From Pirellulales bacterium (GTDB lineage Bacteria > Planctomycetota > Planctomycetia > Pirellulales > Lacipirellulaceae): DNA of 64,000 nt. Made by a program: the position numbers and the translations under genes. The notes beneath the pieces are model-generated. The model was not told the DNA's origin. It ran no database searches and saw nothing but the letters and a program-made list of their open reading frames with translations. The DNA lies in the NCBI GenBank assembly GCA_019636345.1, contig JAHBXQ010000005.1:1-64000 (forward strand), read 5' to 3'. Shown here one piece after another: positions 1-9,759 of the stretch (position 1 is the stretch's first letter; each line of letters starts with the position of its first letter).

Positions 1-733
1 TGGCCGAGCACAAGCTGTTGTCCGCTCACGCCGTGGGGGTCGACAGCACGACCTTGGAAGCCAACGCGGCGATGAAGAGCATCGTCCGCAAGGACACCGG
101 CGAAGACTGGCGGGCCTATGTCACGGGACTGATGCGGGAGGCGGGGGCGATCGGTCCCGACGCGGCGACCTTGGTCCCCAGCGTCGAGCGCGCCCAGGAC
201 CACGTCGACGCGACGGAGACGGGCCGGCTCATCGGCAAGATCGCGGCGGACAAGGGGTATCACGCGATCGAGACGCTCACCGGCGTCGAGCGGTCGGCGC
301 TGGTCGGCGCCAAGACCTACACCCCCAGCGCGAGACGAACTGGAACTGGACGGGCAAGACGCCGGAGCAGAAGCGGGCCGTGCTCAACAATCGGGCCCGC
401 ACGCAGCGGGACTACGGCAAGCGGCTGCAGCGCCAGCGGAGCGAACGGGGCGAGCGGAGCTTCGCCCACGTCTGCGAGACCGGCGGCGGCCGCCGGACTT
501 GGCTGCGCGGCCTCGCGAACGTTCGCAAGCACCACCTTCTGAAGGCCGCTGCGCACAACTTGGGTCTGATCCTCCGCAAGCTGCTGGAAGCAGGCAAACC
601 GCGGGCCTACGCGGCGCTGTTGCCGCTTCTGCACGCCGTGCAGATCGCCCAGATTACGCGCCGCCGACTCCTACGCATTCTCGACGACCTGAAAATCAAC
701 TCCCGACGCTCGCCGTTACGGTGGAGTGCATAG
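1..733 (+). pseudogene. Transposase (DDE, IS1182/IS4-like), truncated and frameshifted
   Basis: This is the C-terminal part of a DDE transposase; the reading frame is already open at the left window edge. The first part (to about position 326) carries VGVDSTTLEANAAM, with the first catalytic Asp, and IAADKGYHA, with the second. The match then moves to another frame: from about 329 the sequence reads RETNWNWTGKTPEQKR and on to RSERGERSFAHVCETGGG, which holds the final catalytic Glu, ending at the stop at 733. A single indel near 326-331 therefore broke the gene. The tail HLLKAAAHNLGLILRKL is typical of transposases of this kind in planctomycetes. It is inactive as it stands. The exact IS family is inferred from motifs, and no terminal inverted repeat was identified. 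Confidence 0.85.
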
Positions 734-925
734 TTCCATCAGCCGCAAGAATCCGACATCTTCAACGCACTGCTAGCGGACAGTTATGGCGTTACGCTCT
801 CTTTGAGAGCCGAACCAAAGGCCAGGAAGATCGGGCTGACGCAGGAAGCGTTGATCGAATGGTACAAGCGGGCCGGTTTTGAGGGCGATTGGAATAGGAT
901 GATACGCTTTCCTCGTGAAAACTGA
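734..925 (+). pseudogene. C-terminal gene fragment, possibly GNAT-type acetyltransferase
   Basis: The frame directly after the transposase stop reads as protein-like sequence of 63 residues ending at the TGA at 923-925. It contains LTQEALIEWYKRAGFEG followed by MIRFPREN. The pattern 'L(T/S)xxxLIxWYxRxGF' near a C-terminus resembles the last strand-helix of GNAT-fold acetyltransferases. No start codon or upstream portion is present, so this looks like a gene 3' end cut off when the transposon arrived. The family guess is tentative; that it is a decayed coding remnant is better supported, because it is the only frame with sensible composition here. Confidence 0.4.
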
Positions 926-1015
926 ATGACGACGCCTAATCAAGGCATGATTGAGAACCAAACCAAACTAGGAAACCGTCTTGGCCCGCTCCTTTCAAGC
1001 CGCCCAAGTTCGCGC

Positions 1016-1068
1016 GCCGCGTTGGTGCGGGGCTTCGCTCGGCTCGCTACGCCCCGCACCAACGCGGC
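1016..1068. repeat. 18-bp inverted repeat (REP-like hairpin)
   Basis: Arms 1016-1033 and 1051-1068 are perfectly complementary (core gcgttggtgcggggc) around a 17-base loop of gctcg-type words. The motif 'gggGCTTCGCT...' inside a GC-rich hairpin resembles the hairpin at 58701-58756 in this window, suggesting a dispersed family. No T-tract follows, so a terminator role is not supported. Confidence 0.7.
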
Positions 1069-1279
1069 CCCTGCAGGGACTTTTACAGAACAGAGGGTAC
1101 ACTAACATTGAGCGCGCGAGCGATGCGGAACGGATACGACTATGAGTGCGCACAGGGACGCCGTTCGGGTCGACCCGGCGGGCCAAGCATTCCGCGGTGC
1201 GGCTCGGGCCCGAACCCGCTCTGAGACCCCGCAAAGATCAAAGCAAGGAGCTGCGTCCCCTTCAAGCACCCAGCCGCAA

Positions 1280-1386
1280 GAGGCATTCCATTGCCACGCG
1301 GCGCTCCAGGTTGGGGCGACGGTTGGGAGAAATGCTTCTTGCTCACGCACTCCCTTGCGGACAACCGGTGCTGCCCCGGGGGCGCG
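1280..1386. repeat. Direct repeat unit, copy 1
   Basis: Starts gaggcattcca and ends in a run of G followed by cgcg. It aligns along its whole length with 1515-1620, sharing ttgccacgcggcgctcc, gagaaatgcttcttgct and gacaaccggtgct. Differences are scattered substitutions and small indels, so it is an old duplication or two insertions of the same short element. No coding sense is seen. Confidence 0.75.
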
Positions 1387-1514
1387 CCGCGCGCAACGTT
1401 GCCAATGGCAACATCAGCCCCCGGCTCTGCCGGGGGGTCGGACGATCGCCGCTACGCAGTGGTGCGTGGTTGCCGAGCGACCCCTGGCCAGAGGCCAGGG
1501 CTGCCTGCGCGCGG

Positions 1515-1620
1515 GAGGCATTACCTTGCCACGCGGCGCTCCGGTTTGGGGCGACCGTGGGAGAAATGCTTCTTGCTTGCGCACCGGTTGAGGACAACCG
1601 GTGCTACCCTGGGGGGCGCG
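1515..1620. repeat. Direct repeat unit, copy 2
   Basis: Second copy of the unit at 1280-1386, 235 bp downstream in the same orientation. The interval between the copies holds a small perfect hairpin (arms 1482-1489 and 1493-1500, ccctggcc). Confidence 0.75.
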
Positions 1621-1972
1621 ACAAGGCCGGAATCGTCCCCTCAATTCCCCGCGGGATTTCGCTAGAAAATGGGCCGCCGCATCGCGTAGAACAGATGCTG
1701 CCAGCCGCGCGCTTCGCCCGCGCTTGCGACGCAATCGCGCGCCGGCGCGAGCCGCGACGGGGCGCGAGTTTTGCTCGCCCGCCGCGAGTTTTGCTTGCAA
1801 AACGAGTCCCCTCGCGACCGGCGGCGCGGAGCGCAAGACGTTGGCCCCCAACACGTTCGGCGAAGTCTCCCCCGCCCCGCAGCCCGGAGTTTTGCACGAG
1901 ATAATGATGGAGTTTTGCTCGTCGGCAGAATGACGACACGTTCCCCGCCGACAGCCGCCGCCGGAAACGGAA

Positions 1973-4552
1973 TCAAATCTCCACGGCGCGCAGCGTGCGG
2001 AACGAGGCGCGGTTCGCGTAGGAGCGAACCCCCGTCATGCCGTGCGTGAACGAATCGTCGCGGCACGTGAGCACGGGGTCGGGGGCGTCGTCGATCCAGA
2101 GCTCGATCCGCGACCCGATCACGACGACCTTGAGGAGGTAATCGCGGTCGGCCGCGACGTTGAAGGGCCCCCGCGCCAAGGGGGTCCACGAGTAGTCGCT
2201 TTTGCCCACCAGGACGACGCCGTGAAGGGCGTCGAGTCCTGCGTAATACCCTTTGTAATCGTCGAACCCGAGAGAGGGTTCGGTCACGCGGAACACGAGG
2301 CCTGCATCGCCTTCGGAGCCGACGCTGACGATCGCCTGAAAGGCGACGTCGGCGAAGTCGGTGTTCGTCGCCAGAGCCTTGGCGCCGAGCGGCAGGTGAA
2401 GTCGATTCTTGCGGACGACCCCGCCCCGGTAGACGATCCACGCCGCGCCGTCCCCGTTCTCAAAGTCGGTGCTCCATTGGCGCGGCGGAGGCGAAGGCGT
2501 CCCCAAGACGGGAAAGTTCGTGACCCGCAGCATCTGCGAACCGAACGGGGCCAGCTCGATCGTCTCGGTCGGTTGATCGGACGCCACCGGGGAGGCCGGC
2601 GGGTCGAGCGACAGCAACCCGTCGGGACGCGACTGCCACTCCGGTACGCGCTTGGCGCGGGCCTTGAGAACGACCGGCGCCGCGCCGGTTGCAAAGGGGT
2701 TTTCCGCGAGCGGTCGAGTCTCGAACGCGAGCGGCTCCTCAGGATGGTCGACGTCGACCTCCAGAGCGTAGTTCCAAGGGGTCTCGGAGGCGACCTCGTA
2801 CGACTCGAACCCGGCGACGGGCGAGGTCTCGATCTCGGTCCACTTCTCGTCCATGCGGAGCGAGTAGACCAGCGGCCCCCGGCGGACCGAGACGGCGCCG
2901 TTGACGCCGGGCACGAAGCTCGCCTGCATGGGGTATTGAATTTCGATCCGATCGCCGGTCGTCCACACGCGATCCAGCTCGGCGAACTGGCCGCCGGCGA
3001 CGTCGGGCCAGGGCTTGCCGTTGACGGCCACGACCGGGCGGCGACACCACCCCGGTATGCGCAGGCTGAGCGGGAACTTAGTCGGCTGGTCGACCTGGAT
3101 CGCGACGGCGATCGTTTCGGAAAACGGGTAGTTCGTCTCGCAGACGGCGCGCACGACGGTTCCGTCGGGAAGACGCGTCGTCGCCTCCGACGGGACGTAC
3201 GTCATCAGCGCCAAGCCCCCGGCGGCAGTCGCCGCCCAGGCGTTCTGGACGAGCTTCGGCCACCCCATGTGCAAGTTGTAGCAGCAGCAGGGATACCCCG
3301 ATCTTGCCGCCGGCGTTCTGCCGTCGGCGTAGTCGACCTCGTATCCGACTAGCCCGCGACGGGCGGAGACGTTGTTCGCCAGCGTGTAGTAGACGTGTTG
3401 GCGAAAGTTCTTCGAGAACGCCGCGGGGAGCGCATTGAACGCCACGAGTTCCAGCTCGTCGCCGATGCGAGCGTCTCCCAGGATTCGCAACGCGGTCTCG
3501 GCGCTCAGCATGTTTTCGACGATCGCGCACAGCTCGACCCCTTCGACGGTCGAGCGCCCGGAGACCATCTCCGTCCCCGTGTTGATGCCGAACGACGTGC
3601 CGTGATCGGCGGTCAGATGCTCGATCGCCTGGCGATACGCCGCACGATCGGCGTCGTTCCCGGAGCGCTGCCAGTAGATCGCCGGCGCCTTGAGCGCCTG
3701 GGCCACGTTGACCGAGTGCTTTGGATAGAAGTCGGCGACGGGGCGGGAGGAATTGAAAAAGGCGTTCTCGGCGAAGATCGTCCGCCACTGGTAACTCTGC
3801 TCGTCAAGCAGATCGGCCAGTACGAGCAAGGACTCGTCGCCCGTACGGTTGTAGAGCCAGAACACGGAGTCGATCTCGTCGCCAGCCCGGGCTTTGCCCC
3901 ATTCCTGCAGCGGTCGCTTCGGAAGCCGCTTGAGCATGTGGGCGTAGTACCGGGCGAGAAACGGGACGACCCGGTCGTCGCCCGTCGCCTCGGCATAGTC
4001 GCGCAGCATGACGTTGACGACCATGCGGGGCCACCAGTCGTCGTTCTTCGGCCCGTAAAAGCCGTCCTCGCGCTGCGAGCCGAGGATCGCCTCGACCCAC
4101 GCTTCGGCTTTTGCGACGAGCGCCGGGTCTTGCAGCGTGTAGGCCAGCGAGGTCAGCCCTTTTGCGTAGTACGGCCCCTTCTCCCACCCCTCGCCGTCGC
4201 CGACGCCCCGTGCCAGCCAGGCGCTCGACTCGCGCGTCAAGCTCGGCAACAGCGCGTCGGCCCGACCCGTGAGTCCGTCGCGTTGGAGTTCCAACTGCTT
4301 GAGCATCCAACCCCGGGCGCGGACGCTTCCTAACGGCAGGGCCGCGAAGGGGACCTTTCTCAGCGGCTCGCGCGGAAACACCGCCGTCGCGATCGAGCGT
4401 GGTTTGACGCTCGACGCATCGGCGCCGTGCAGCGAGGACGTCGCCAGTCCCGACGACACGACCAGCGTTCCGACCGTCGTCGCGGAGGCCCGCAAGAACT
4501 GACGCCGTGACGGGGCCGGACGACTGCAGGACTGCTTGGACGGGCGTTTCAT
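1973..4552 (-). CDS. GH127 beta-L-arabinofuranosidase, TAT-exported, with C-terminal LamG-like domain
   Basis: An 859-residue protein that should release beta-L-arabinofuranose from plant-type glycans outside the cytoplasm. The N-terminus has a twin-arginine signal (SRRQFLRAS, residues 15-23). The DUF1680/GH127 domain spans about residues 60-600. GH127 enzymes use a zinc-cysteine centre; its ligands are visible as E340-L-C342 (GVELCAIVEN) and the cysteine cluster C422-C424 (GYPCCCYNLHMG), which includes the nucleophile. Residues of about 690-859 form a second, jelly-roll-like domain (LamG/DUF1080 type, QWSTDFENGDGAAW onward), perhaps for sugar binding. The ATG is preceded by gggag at a suitable distance. 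It is the first of three pectin-side-chain genes in this part and stands about 300 bp from the FecR gene on the same strand. Substrate is inferred from the family. Confidence 0.9.
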   Translation of the reverse strand: MKRPSKQSCSRPAPSRRQFLRASATTVGTLVVSSGLATSSLHGADASSVKPRSIATAVFPREPLRKVPFAALPLGSVRARGWMLKQLELQRDGLTGRADALLPSLTRESSAWLARGVGDGEGWEKGPYYAKGLTSLAYTLQDPALVAKAEAWVEAILGSQREDGFYGPKNDDWWPRMVVNVMLRDYAEATGDDRVVPFLARYYAHMLKRLPKRPLQEWGKARAGDEIDSVFWLYNRTGDESLLVLADLLDEQSYQWRTIFAENAFFNSSRPVADFYPKHSVNVAQALKAPAIYWQRSGNDADRAAYRQAIEHLTADHGTSFGINTGTEMVSGRSTVEGVELCAIVENMLSAETALRILGDARIGDELELVAFNALPAAFSKNFRQHVYYTLANNVSARRGLVGYEVDYADGRTPAARSGYPCCCYNLHMGWPKLVQNAWAATAAGGLALMTYVPSEATTRLPDGTVVRAVCETNYPFSETIAVAIQVDQPTKFPLSLRIPGWCRRPVVAVNGKPWPDVAGGQFAELDRVWTTGDRIEIQYPMQASFVPGVNGAVSVRRGPLVYSLRMDEKWTEIETSPVAGFESYEVASETPWNYALEVDVDHPEEPLAFETRPLAENPFATGAAPVVLKARAKRVPEWQSRPDGLLSLDPPASPVASDQPTETIELAPFGSQMLRVTNFPVLGTPSPPPRQWSTDFENGDGAAWIVYRGGVVRKNRLHLPLGAKALATNTDFADVAFQAIVSVGSEGDAGLVFRVTEPSLGFDDYKGYYAGLDALHGVVLVGKSDYSWTPLARGPFNVAADRDYLLKVVVIGSRIELWIDDAPDPVLTCRDDSFTHGMTGVRSYANRASFRTLRAVEI

Positions 4553-4869
4553 GCTCGATTCTCCCTGCTCATTGCGGAGTCCGACGAGATCGCCTGAGGG
4601 AGTCGCACGTCGTCGTCGTCAGGCGAGTCGAAGACAAGGCCCCGCGGCGAGCGGCCGCGAAGGTCGCCGCTGCGAGAAGCTCAAGATAACCTGCCGAATC
4701 CGAGGCGTCTCGGTCCGAGGGATGCTCGTCACGACTGGCTCGGTCGGCAGACTCACGGAAGACAAGGGGATGCCAGCGCCAGCCAGGTCGCAGGCGCCAG
4801 TCTGAGGTGGCGCCGGGGCAGCTCGACATGCGAATGGCCGGCAGCGTCGAACCGGTGCAGGAGCATGGT
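4553..4869. other. Intergenic region, nothing recognised
   Basis: About 317 bp between the GH127 start and the stop of the FecR-LamG gene, both on the minus strand. No ORF with coding character, hairpin with T-tract or repeat was found. It presumably holds the GH127 promoter, but no clear -35/-10 boxes can be named. Confidence 0.5.
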
Positions 4870-6678
4870 CTACGGTCGCCCGACGAGGTACATTCCCGCC
4901 ACCTCCTCGGGGGAGAGCGGTCGGGAGAGGATCGCGAAATCGTCGATCCGACCGTTGAGACTGCGAATTGATTGCCACAGATCCTGCTGGGGAACCGGGA
5001 TCGGGACCCAGTTGCCGATCTCGCCCGCGCCGATGCGGAGCACCGTGCGGGTCGCGATTCTGTGCGACGAGATCGCCTCGCCGTTGACGAAGTGGGTCAC
5101 GCGTCCCGCGGCTCCGTCGTACACAACGGCCAGATGGAGCCAGCGTCCCAGGACGTCGGGCGTGACGACGCCCGGCGAATCGAAGTCGTGCGAACGGTCG
5201 CTCTCCGCCTTGACCCCCAACCGCAAGGCGCCGTAATTGGTGATCTGCCAATGGACCTCGCCCAGGTCGTGGCCGTCGGTCAACATGATCGAACTGAGCG
5301 ATCGCTCGAAACCCTCGATCCGTATCCAGGCAGTCATGGACAGGGATTCGTGCTCTCCCGGAACGTTGATGCGGACGCGGTCGTTGACGCGTTTGAACTC
5401 GAGCGCGGTCTTCTCGGGCCACCGGCCTTGAGCCACTTGGCAGCCGACGATCGCCCCGTCCAGGACGCTCATCCGCCCCTGCGACCGGCAGGGAAGCGAC
5501 CGCGACCACCCGACGAGGCCTTCAAAATCGAAGTACGCCAACAACGACGGGTCTTGACGGAACTGCTCGCTGAACTCCTTCCAGGCCGTGAAGCGCTCGC
5601 CCTGGTATCGGGAGGCCATATCGGCGAGGGTCGCGGCGTCGACGGGAATACGGTCCGCCGACGCGTCGTCTTTCTCAAGAGCCCCCCCCGGGCGCGCCAT
5701 GATGCTCTCGCCTTGTCGCAGCAGCACCGGTTCGCGCTCCTCGCGAGCCGGCAAATGCAATTCCACTTCGCCGTCAAGAACGTGGCACTTCGAGGACCCG
5801 TCGGCCGCGACGTCGAGGGCGAACTCCGTCCCCAGATCGACCACCTTGTAGGAGGGGGTGACGATCGCGAATTCGTCAGCGACCTTCGGCACGTGAGCGC
5901 GGATCTGGCCGGAATGGCAGACGACCTGCTGGGGGCTCTTGACCTCGAAATCCGCCGGCGATTGAACGATCAAACTGACGCCGTTGACCAACTCGATTTG
6001 GACGGCGCCTTGCACGAGCCTCAGCCGCCGTTCGGGGATCCGGGCTCCGACGTCGGTGGCCATGCGGTCGTCGCTCCACTTGGCGGCCATGACCTGCGAG
6101 ATCACGCCGAAACCCCGAGGAACGCGTCGGGGAGCGCGTTCCCTGCCGCGGACTGCAGGGCGTTTGTCTTCGTCCACCGCGCCTCCGGCAGGAACCTCCG
6201 CAAGGACTGCCGGCGGGGTCGCGACCGACGGCTCCGGCAACTCGACCGATTCGGTCGGAGCCACGGCAAGTTTGTCGTTCTCGCGCAGGGCGAGCATCGC
6301 TGCGACCAGCACGAGCGCCGCCGTCGCCAGGGCGAGCGACGGCCAGGTCCTGCGAATTCGGGAAGCGCCGCCGCTGGCGGGCCCCCGACCGCGGACATCG
6401 AGGGCGCGCGGAGCGAGTTGTTTCGGCGCAGCCTTGCCGGCAGTTCGCGCGCCTTTGATCGCGGCGGCGAGCCCGTCGGCGCCCAGTTCCAAGTCGAGGC
6501 GCGAGTGGAGCCGAATCCATTCCACGTACCGGTCGACAAGGCGGACGTCGGATTGCATGAGCTCCTGCAATCGCCGGAAGTCAGCCTCGGCGATCGTACC
6601 GTCGACCAAGTCGCAGCAGAGCTGGTCGAATTGTTCGAATTCGCGATCCACTCTTCGATTGCCTTGCGTAGCGCCCAT
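4870..6678 (-). CDS. FecR-type anti-sigma/sensor protein with LamG domain
   Basis: A membrane-anchored protein of 602 residues. The cytoplasmic N-terminus (about residues 1-120) resembles the zinc-less anti-sigma region. A single transmembrane helix follows (WPSLALATAALVLVAAMLAL). Next comes the FecR domain, with VNGVSLIVQSPADFEV, GQIRAHVP and YKVVDLGTEFALDV. The last about 200 residues are a LamG/concanavalin-like fold (SMTAWIRIEGFERS to IDDFAILSRPLSPEEVAGMY). In planctomycetes such FecR-LamG proteins sit beside ECF sigma factors and are thought to control them in response to an extracytoplasmic signal. The gene lies 161 bp downstream of the sigma factor and is co-oriented. The ATG at 6678 is preferred over an upstream in-frame TTG at 6726 because it opens the conserved region. 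Confidence 0.85.
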   Translation of the reverse strand: MGATQGNRRVDREFEQFDQLCCDLVDGTIAEADFRRLQELMQSDVRLVDRYVEWIRLHSRLDLELGADGLAAAIKGARTAGKAAPKQLAPRALDVRGRGPASGGASRIRRTWPSLALATAALVLVAAMLALRENDKLAVAPTESVELPEPSVATPPAVLAEVPAGGAVDEDKRPAVRGRERAPRRVPRGFGVISQVMAAKWSDDRMATDVGARIPERRLRLVQGAVQIELVNGVSLIVQSPADFEVKSPQQVVCHSGQIRAHVPKVADEFAIVTPSYKVVDLGTEFALDVAADGSSKCHVLDGEVELHLPAREEREPVLLRQGESIMARPGGALEKDDASADRIPVDAATLADMASRYQGERFTAWKEFSEQFRQDPSLLAYFDFEGLVGWSRSLPCRSQGRMSVLDGAIVGCQVAQGRWPEKTALEFKRVNDRVRINVPGEHESLSMTAWIRIEGFERSLSSIMLTDGHDLGEVHWQITNYGALRLGVKAESDRSHDFDSPGVVTPDVLGRWLHLAVVYDGAAGRVTHFVNGEAISSHRIATRTVLRIGAGEIGNWVPIPVPQQDLWQSIRSLNGRIDDFAILSRPLSPEEVAGMYLVGRP

Positions 6679-6839
6679 TCTCAGCGTCCCCTGCCCGGGA
6701 GCATTGTTTGCGACGGACGCAGCCAAGCGGCCGCCGTCGCGTCATATCGTTCACAATCGTCGTACGAGTCCGCGAGGCCGGCGGAGACGGACCGTGCGGT
6801 GGGTCTCCGGAGGCAGTCGCGCGAACCAGCCGTCAGTGA

Positions 6840-7406
6840 TCATGTCATCGCGATCGCCTTCCTGATGCAACGAAGCAGCACGCGGCGAATCCTCAGCAAG
6901 GCCACGCGCATGGCGTTGTCGGACTTGTTATGCCTCAGCGCCAAGGCCTGAACCGACAGGCCGTTCGAGTATCGTTCGCGAATCAGCGCCCGATTCGCGA
7001 GCGTCAGGTGTTCAAGACACGTCCGCAGGGCCTCCTGGGTCGTGTCGCCGTCGGAGTCGGCCTCCTCTTCGCCGATCGCCGAACGGTCGGCGATCAGTTC
7101 CAGCAGTTCGTCGTTGAACACATGCCGATCGCGACGCCGGTCGCGCAAAAAGGCGCGGACTTGCCAATAGGCGACCTTGCGGGACCAGACGGAGAAATTC
7201 GTCCCCAGGGCGAATTCGTCCCGCTTTCGCCACAGGGTCAGATTCACGTCCTGAAGAATCTGTCTGGCATCGTCCAACCCTCCCAGCATCGAGGCGATGT
7301 ATCGATGGAGCATCAGTTGCGAGTTGGTCAGCAGTTGGACGAAATCCTCGCTGCCGTCCTCAGCCTTGCGGGCTCCGGGCTCTGACGGGTCTCCGTTCTC
7401 GTTCAT
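6840..7406 (-). CDS. ECF sigma factor, Rhodopirellula-type
   Basis: An RNA polymerase sigma factor of 188 residues. Region 2 is seen in FVQLLTNSQLMLHRYIASML and DVNLTLWRKRDEF, followed by FSVWSRKVAYWQVRAFLRD. Region 4 helix-turn-helix is ALIRERYSNGLSVQALALRH and onward, ending in the LRRIR-like recognition helix. This spacing is that of the planctomycete ECF families (Rhodopirellula baltica type). It forms a cassette with the downstream FecR-LamG protein, which is expected to regulate it. Start choice is uncertain: ATG at 7406 gives the usual family length, while ATG at 7484 or TTG at 7496 would add 26-30 residues lacking domain character. Target promoters are unknown; the adjacent arabinofuranosidases are plausible. 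Confidence 0.88.
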   Translation of the reverse strand: MNENGDPSEPGARKAEDGSEDFVQLLTNSQLMLHRYIASMLGGLDDARQILQDVNLTLWRKRDEFALGTNFSVWSRKVAYWQVRAFLRDRRRDRHVFNDELLELIADRSAIGEEEADSDGDTTQEALRTCLEHLTLANRALIRERYSNGLSVQALALRHNKSDNAMRVALLRIRRVLLRCIRKAIAMT

Positions 7407-8064
7407 GGTGCAACAAGCGGGCAAGCGATTCTTCGCCGCGCGGTTGGAGTGGCACGACAAGTCAGCGGCGGGACGAGAGGGCATTTTGAAGCTCAACGAC
7501 GAAGCTTAGCGGAGCAATCCTGGCGCCACAACTTGGGAGGCAGCGCCGACAACGACCGCCGAGGCCGTCTCGCCCCGGCTGTACGATCTCAGGCGTTGCC
7601 CACGGCAAATCTCGCTGTGCCAATGCCCAATATCGAGACCAGCTTTCGAGAGACGCTAAGGATCGGAGTGGCTCGACCCTCTGCATGTGTAATACCGCGA
7701 AACGACTCCGCATTACGGAAAAAGCTTCGAAATGCTGTCCAGCAACGCCAAGCGGCGAAATCTCGCTCGCAGGGGAGCTGTGATTGCTCCCATTTTTTCG
7801 AGTGTGCGAAAAAAACCGTAATGCCGTCGGGGCTCATGGTATTTACACAATAACGGGGACGCCGTCCCCGCTGGCGACAGGCTGGTTCTCCTCGCGCTTG
7901 CCATGTCCGCCCTGGCGGCCCGCGACCTCCGGCGCCCCTTGCAGGGGACGCCGGAGAAGACGCGGCTTTTCGGCGGGATCGGATCGGGTCGAAGTCCTTC
8001 GCTCGCCCATCTTGTCTTTGTCCTGTAATTCCATCGCAAGCGGCGGCGCCGCTTGTGACTCGTT
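7407..8064. other. Divergent intergenic region with small hairpins
   Basis: About 660 bp between the divergently transcribed sigma factor and GH51 genes, so promoters of both should lie here. No gene is supported. The right half holds REP-like GC-rich hairpins: ggggacgccgtcccc near 7856-7870, and an imperfect stem 7927-7939 with 7943-7956 around the loop tgc. Confidence 0.5.
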
Positions 8065-9594
8065 ATGACGAATCACGTCACTCGGAGACAGGCGATCGCC
8101 ACGGTCATCGTCGGCTCGAGCGCGCTGACCGTCGCCACAGCCGGCGAAGGAAAGTCGCCAGCGGACGAAGTGATCGTCGTCGATCCGACCCCTCGATTCG
8201 ATCTCTCGCCCTATTTGTTCATGCAGTTCATGGAACCGCTCGGCGTCACCGACAGTTCAGTGGAAGCGTCCTGGGACCACTCCCGCGACCAGTGGCGGCC
8301 CGATTTTGTCGCGGCGACTCGCCAATTGGCGCCGACGATGATGCGGTGGGGGGGGATTTTCACGGACTTCTATCGATGGCGCGAAGCGGTCGGCCCCCGG
8401 CCCACGCGCGTGCCGATGCACAATCTGATGTGGGGCGGGATCGAGTCGAATCAAATCGGCTCGTGTGAGTTCGTCGAGTTGTGCCGACAGGTCGACGCCG
8501 AGCCGCTGATGTGCGTCAACTTCGAGGGGGACGGCCGGCGACAGTACCGTCTGGCCGGAGGCAATGTGCGGTGGGGAGACGCTCAGGAGGCGGCCGACTG
8601 GGTCGCCTATTGCAACGATCCCGACAATGTCGAACGACGGGCCCATGGCCTGGAGTCCCCGCTGACCGTTCGCTACTGGCAACTCGGCAACGAGACCTCC
8701 TACGACGATCGCGGCTTCTCGCGGGACGTTGCGATTGAAAAAACGCGGGAATTCTCGCGGGCGATGCGGCGCGTCGATCCGTCGATCAAGATCATCGCCT
8801 GGGGAGATTCGGGGTGGGCCCCGACCATGCTCGATCGGGTCGGCGAGGACGTCGATCTGCTCGCCTTCCACCACATGTTCAACCCCGACCGCCGCGAGTC
8901 GCCGGTCCTGGCCGGCCAGCGCTACCGACGCGACCCCGCGGCGACCTGGGACTGCCTGATGACTGCGTGGGAACACAACGATCGCAAGATCCGGGAGGTT
9001 CGCGACAGCCTGGGCGGACGATCTTGTCCGCTGGCGATGACGGAGTGCCACTTCGCAATCCCCGGTCGCAACCGGTGCGACGTGCTGTCGACCTGGGCCG
9101 CAGGAGCGTCCTACGCCCGAATCCTGAACAACCACCAGCGGCACGGCGACATGCTGAAGATCGCCACTGCCGCCGATTTCTGCGGGACGCGGTGGCAGGT
9201 AAACGCCGTGATGATCCCTGTTCCGCACGGGAAGTCGTATCTCATGCCCGTGGCCCGGGTCATGGAACTCTACCGCAAGCACATTGGCGAGCAGGCGGTC
9301 GCCGCAAACGCGGGAGGGGAGTTGGACGTCGTTGCCAGCCGTACCGGCGACCGACTCTTTCTGCACGTCGTCAACACGAATCAAAGTCGTTCCGTCGCGG
9401 CTCGGCTCGTTGTGAACGGCGCCAGCGCAACGGGCGCTCGGGCTTTCACGATCGCGGACGATCCGATGGTCGAGATCGACGACCTCAACAGCGATTCCGT
9501 CATGCAAACCGTCGAGCGGCCTCTGCCCCTCGCAGGGCCGTGGGAGTTTCCCGCGGCGTCGGTAACGGCCGTCGAAGTTCAACTCGCCGCGTAG
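8065..9594 (+). CDS. GH51 alpha-L-arabinofuranosidase, exported
   Basis: A 509-residue glycoside hydrolase that should cleave terminal alpha-L-arabinofuranosyl residues from arabinan or arabinoxylan side chains. Family features are the (beta/alpha)8 barrel with the acid/base in YWQLGNETSYDDRG (E210) and the nucleophile in CPLAMTECHF (E327), plus a short beta-sandwich C-terminal domain (DRLFLHVVNTNQSRSVAARL onward). The N-terminus TRRQAIATVIVGSSALTV resembles a twin-arginine signal, so the protein probably acts in the periplasm or outside. It stands divergent from the ECF sigma/FecR pair, with the GH127 enzyme nearby, which together fit arabinose release. The barrel is more compact than in classic intracellular GH51 enzymes, so another arabinosidase-like specificity is possible. 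Confidence 0.82.
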   Translation: MTNHVTRRQAIATVIVGSSALTVATAGEGKSPADEVIVVDPTPRFDLSPYLFMQFMEPLGVTDSSVEASWDHSRDQWRPDFVAATRQLAPTMMRWGGIFTDFYRWREAVGPRPTRVPMHNLMWGGIESNQIGSCEFVELCRQVDAEPLMCVNFEGDGRRQYRLAGGNVRWGDAQEAADWVAYCNDPDNVERRAHGLESPLTVRYWQLGNETSYDDRGFSRDVAIEKTREFSRAMRRVDPSIKIIAWGDSGWAPTMLDRVGEDVDLLAFHHMFNPDRRESPVLAGQRYRRDPAATWDCLMTAWEHNDRKIREVRDSLGGRSCPLAMTECHFAIPGRNRCDVLSTWAAGASYARILNNHQRHGDMLKIATAADFCGTRWQVNAVMIPVPHGKSYLMPVARVMELYRKHIGEQAVAANAGGELDVVASRTGDRLFLHVVNTNQSRSVAARLVVNGASATGARAFTIADDPMVEIDDLNSDSVMQTVERPLPLAGPWEFPAASVTAVEVQLAA

Positions 9595-9759
9595 CAACCG
9601 CAAGGCAACGCTCCTTTGTGCCGATGCCGATGACAGTGCCTGCAGACATCGTTGACGAACCTCGCCGCAACCAAGCGAAGACCCGGCCGACTGTTGCAAC
9701 TTGACTTTCGACTCTGTTTTTTCGTTCTCTTCCCACCTTTCTTTTCGAGGTCAGTACTC

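Larger units (their letters stand above)
926..1972. other. Repeat-rich intergenic region without a gene
   Basis: About 1 kb with no convincing gene; the many overlapping ORFs in several frames have arginine/alanine-rich translations typical of non-coding GC-rich DNA. It contains an 18-bp hairpin (1016-1068), two diverged copies of a roughly 106-bp unit (1280-1386 and 1515-1620), a short hairpin at 1482-1500 and several copies of the word gagttttgc between about 1766 and 1920. The right end lies just beyond the stop codon of the GH127 gene on the minus strand. Confidence 0.7.

Noticed and set aside
1142-1904. Overlapping ORFs in the repeat region
   Set aside because: Translations are low-complexity Arg/Ala-rich and change with repeat copies; no start signals or motifs.
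4972-6951. A 659-codon plus-strand ORF over the FecR-LamG and sigma genes
   Set aside because: No motif, unusual composition, and it overlaps two well-supported genes on the other strand.
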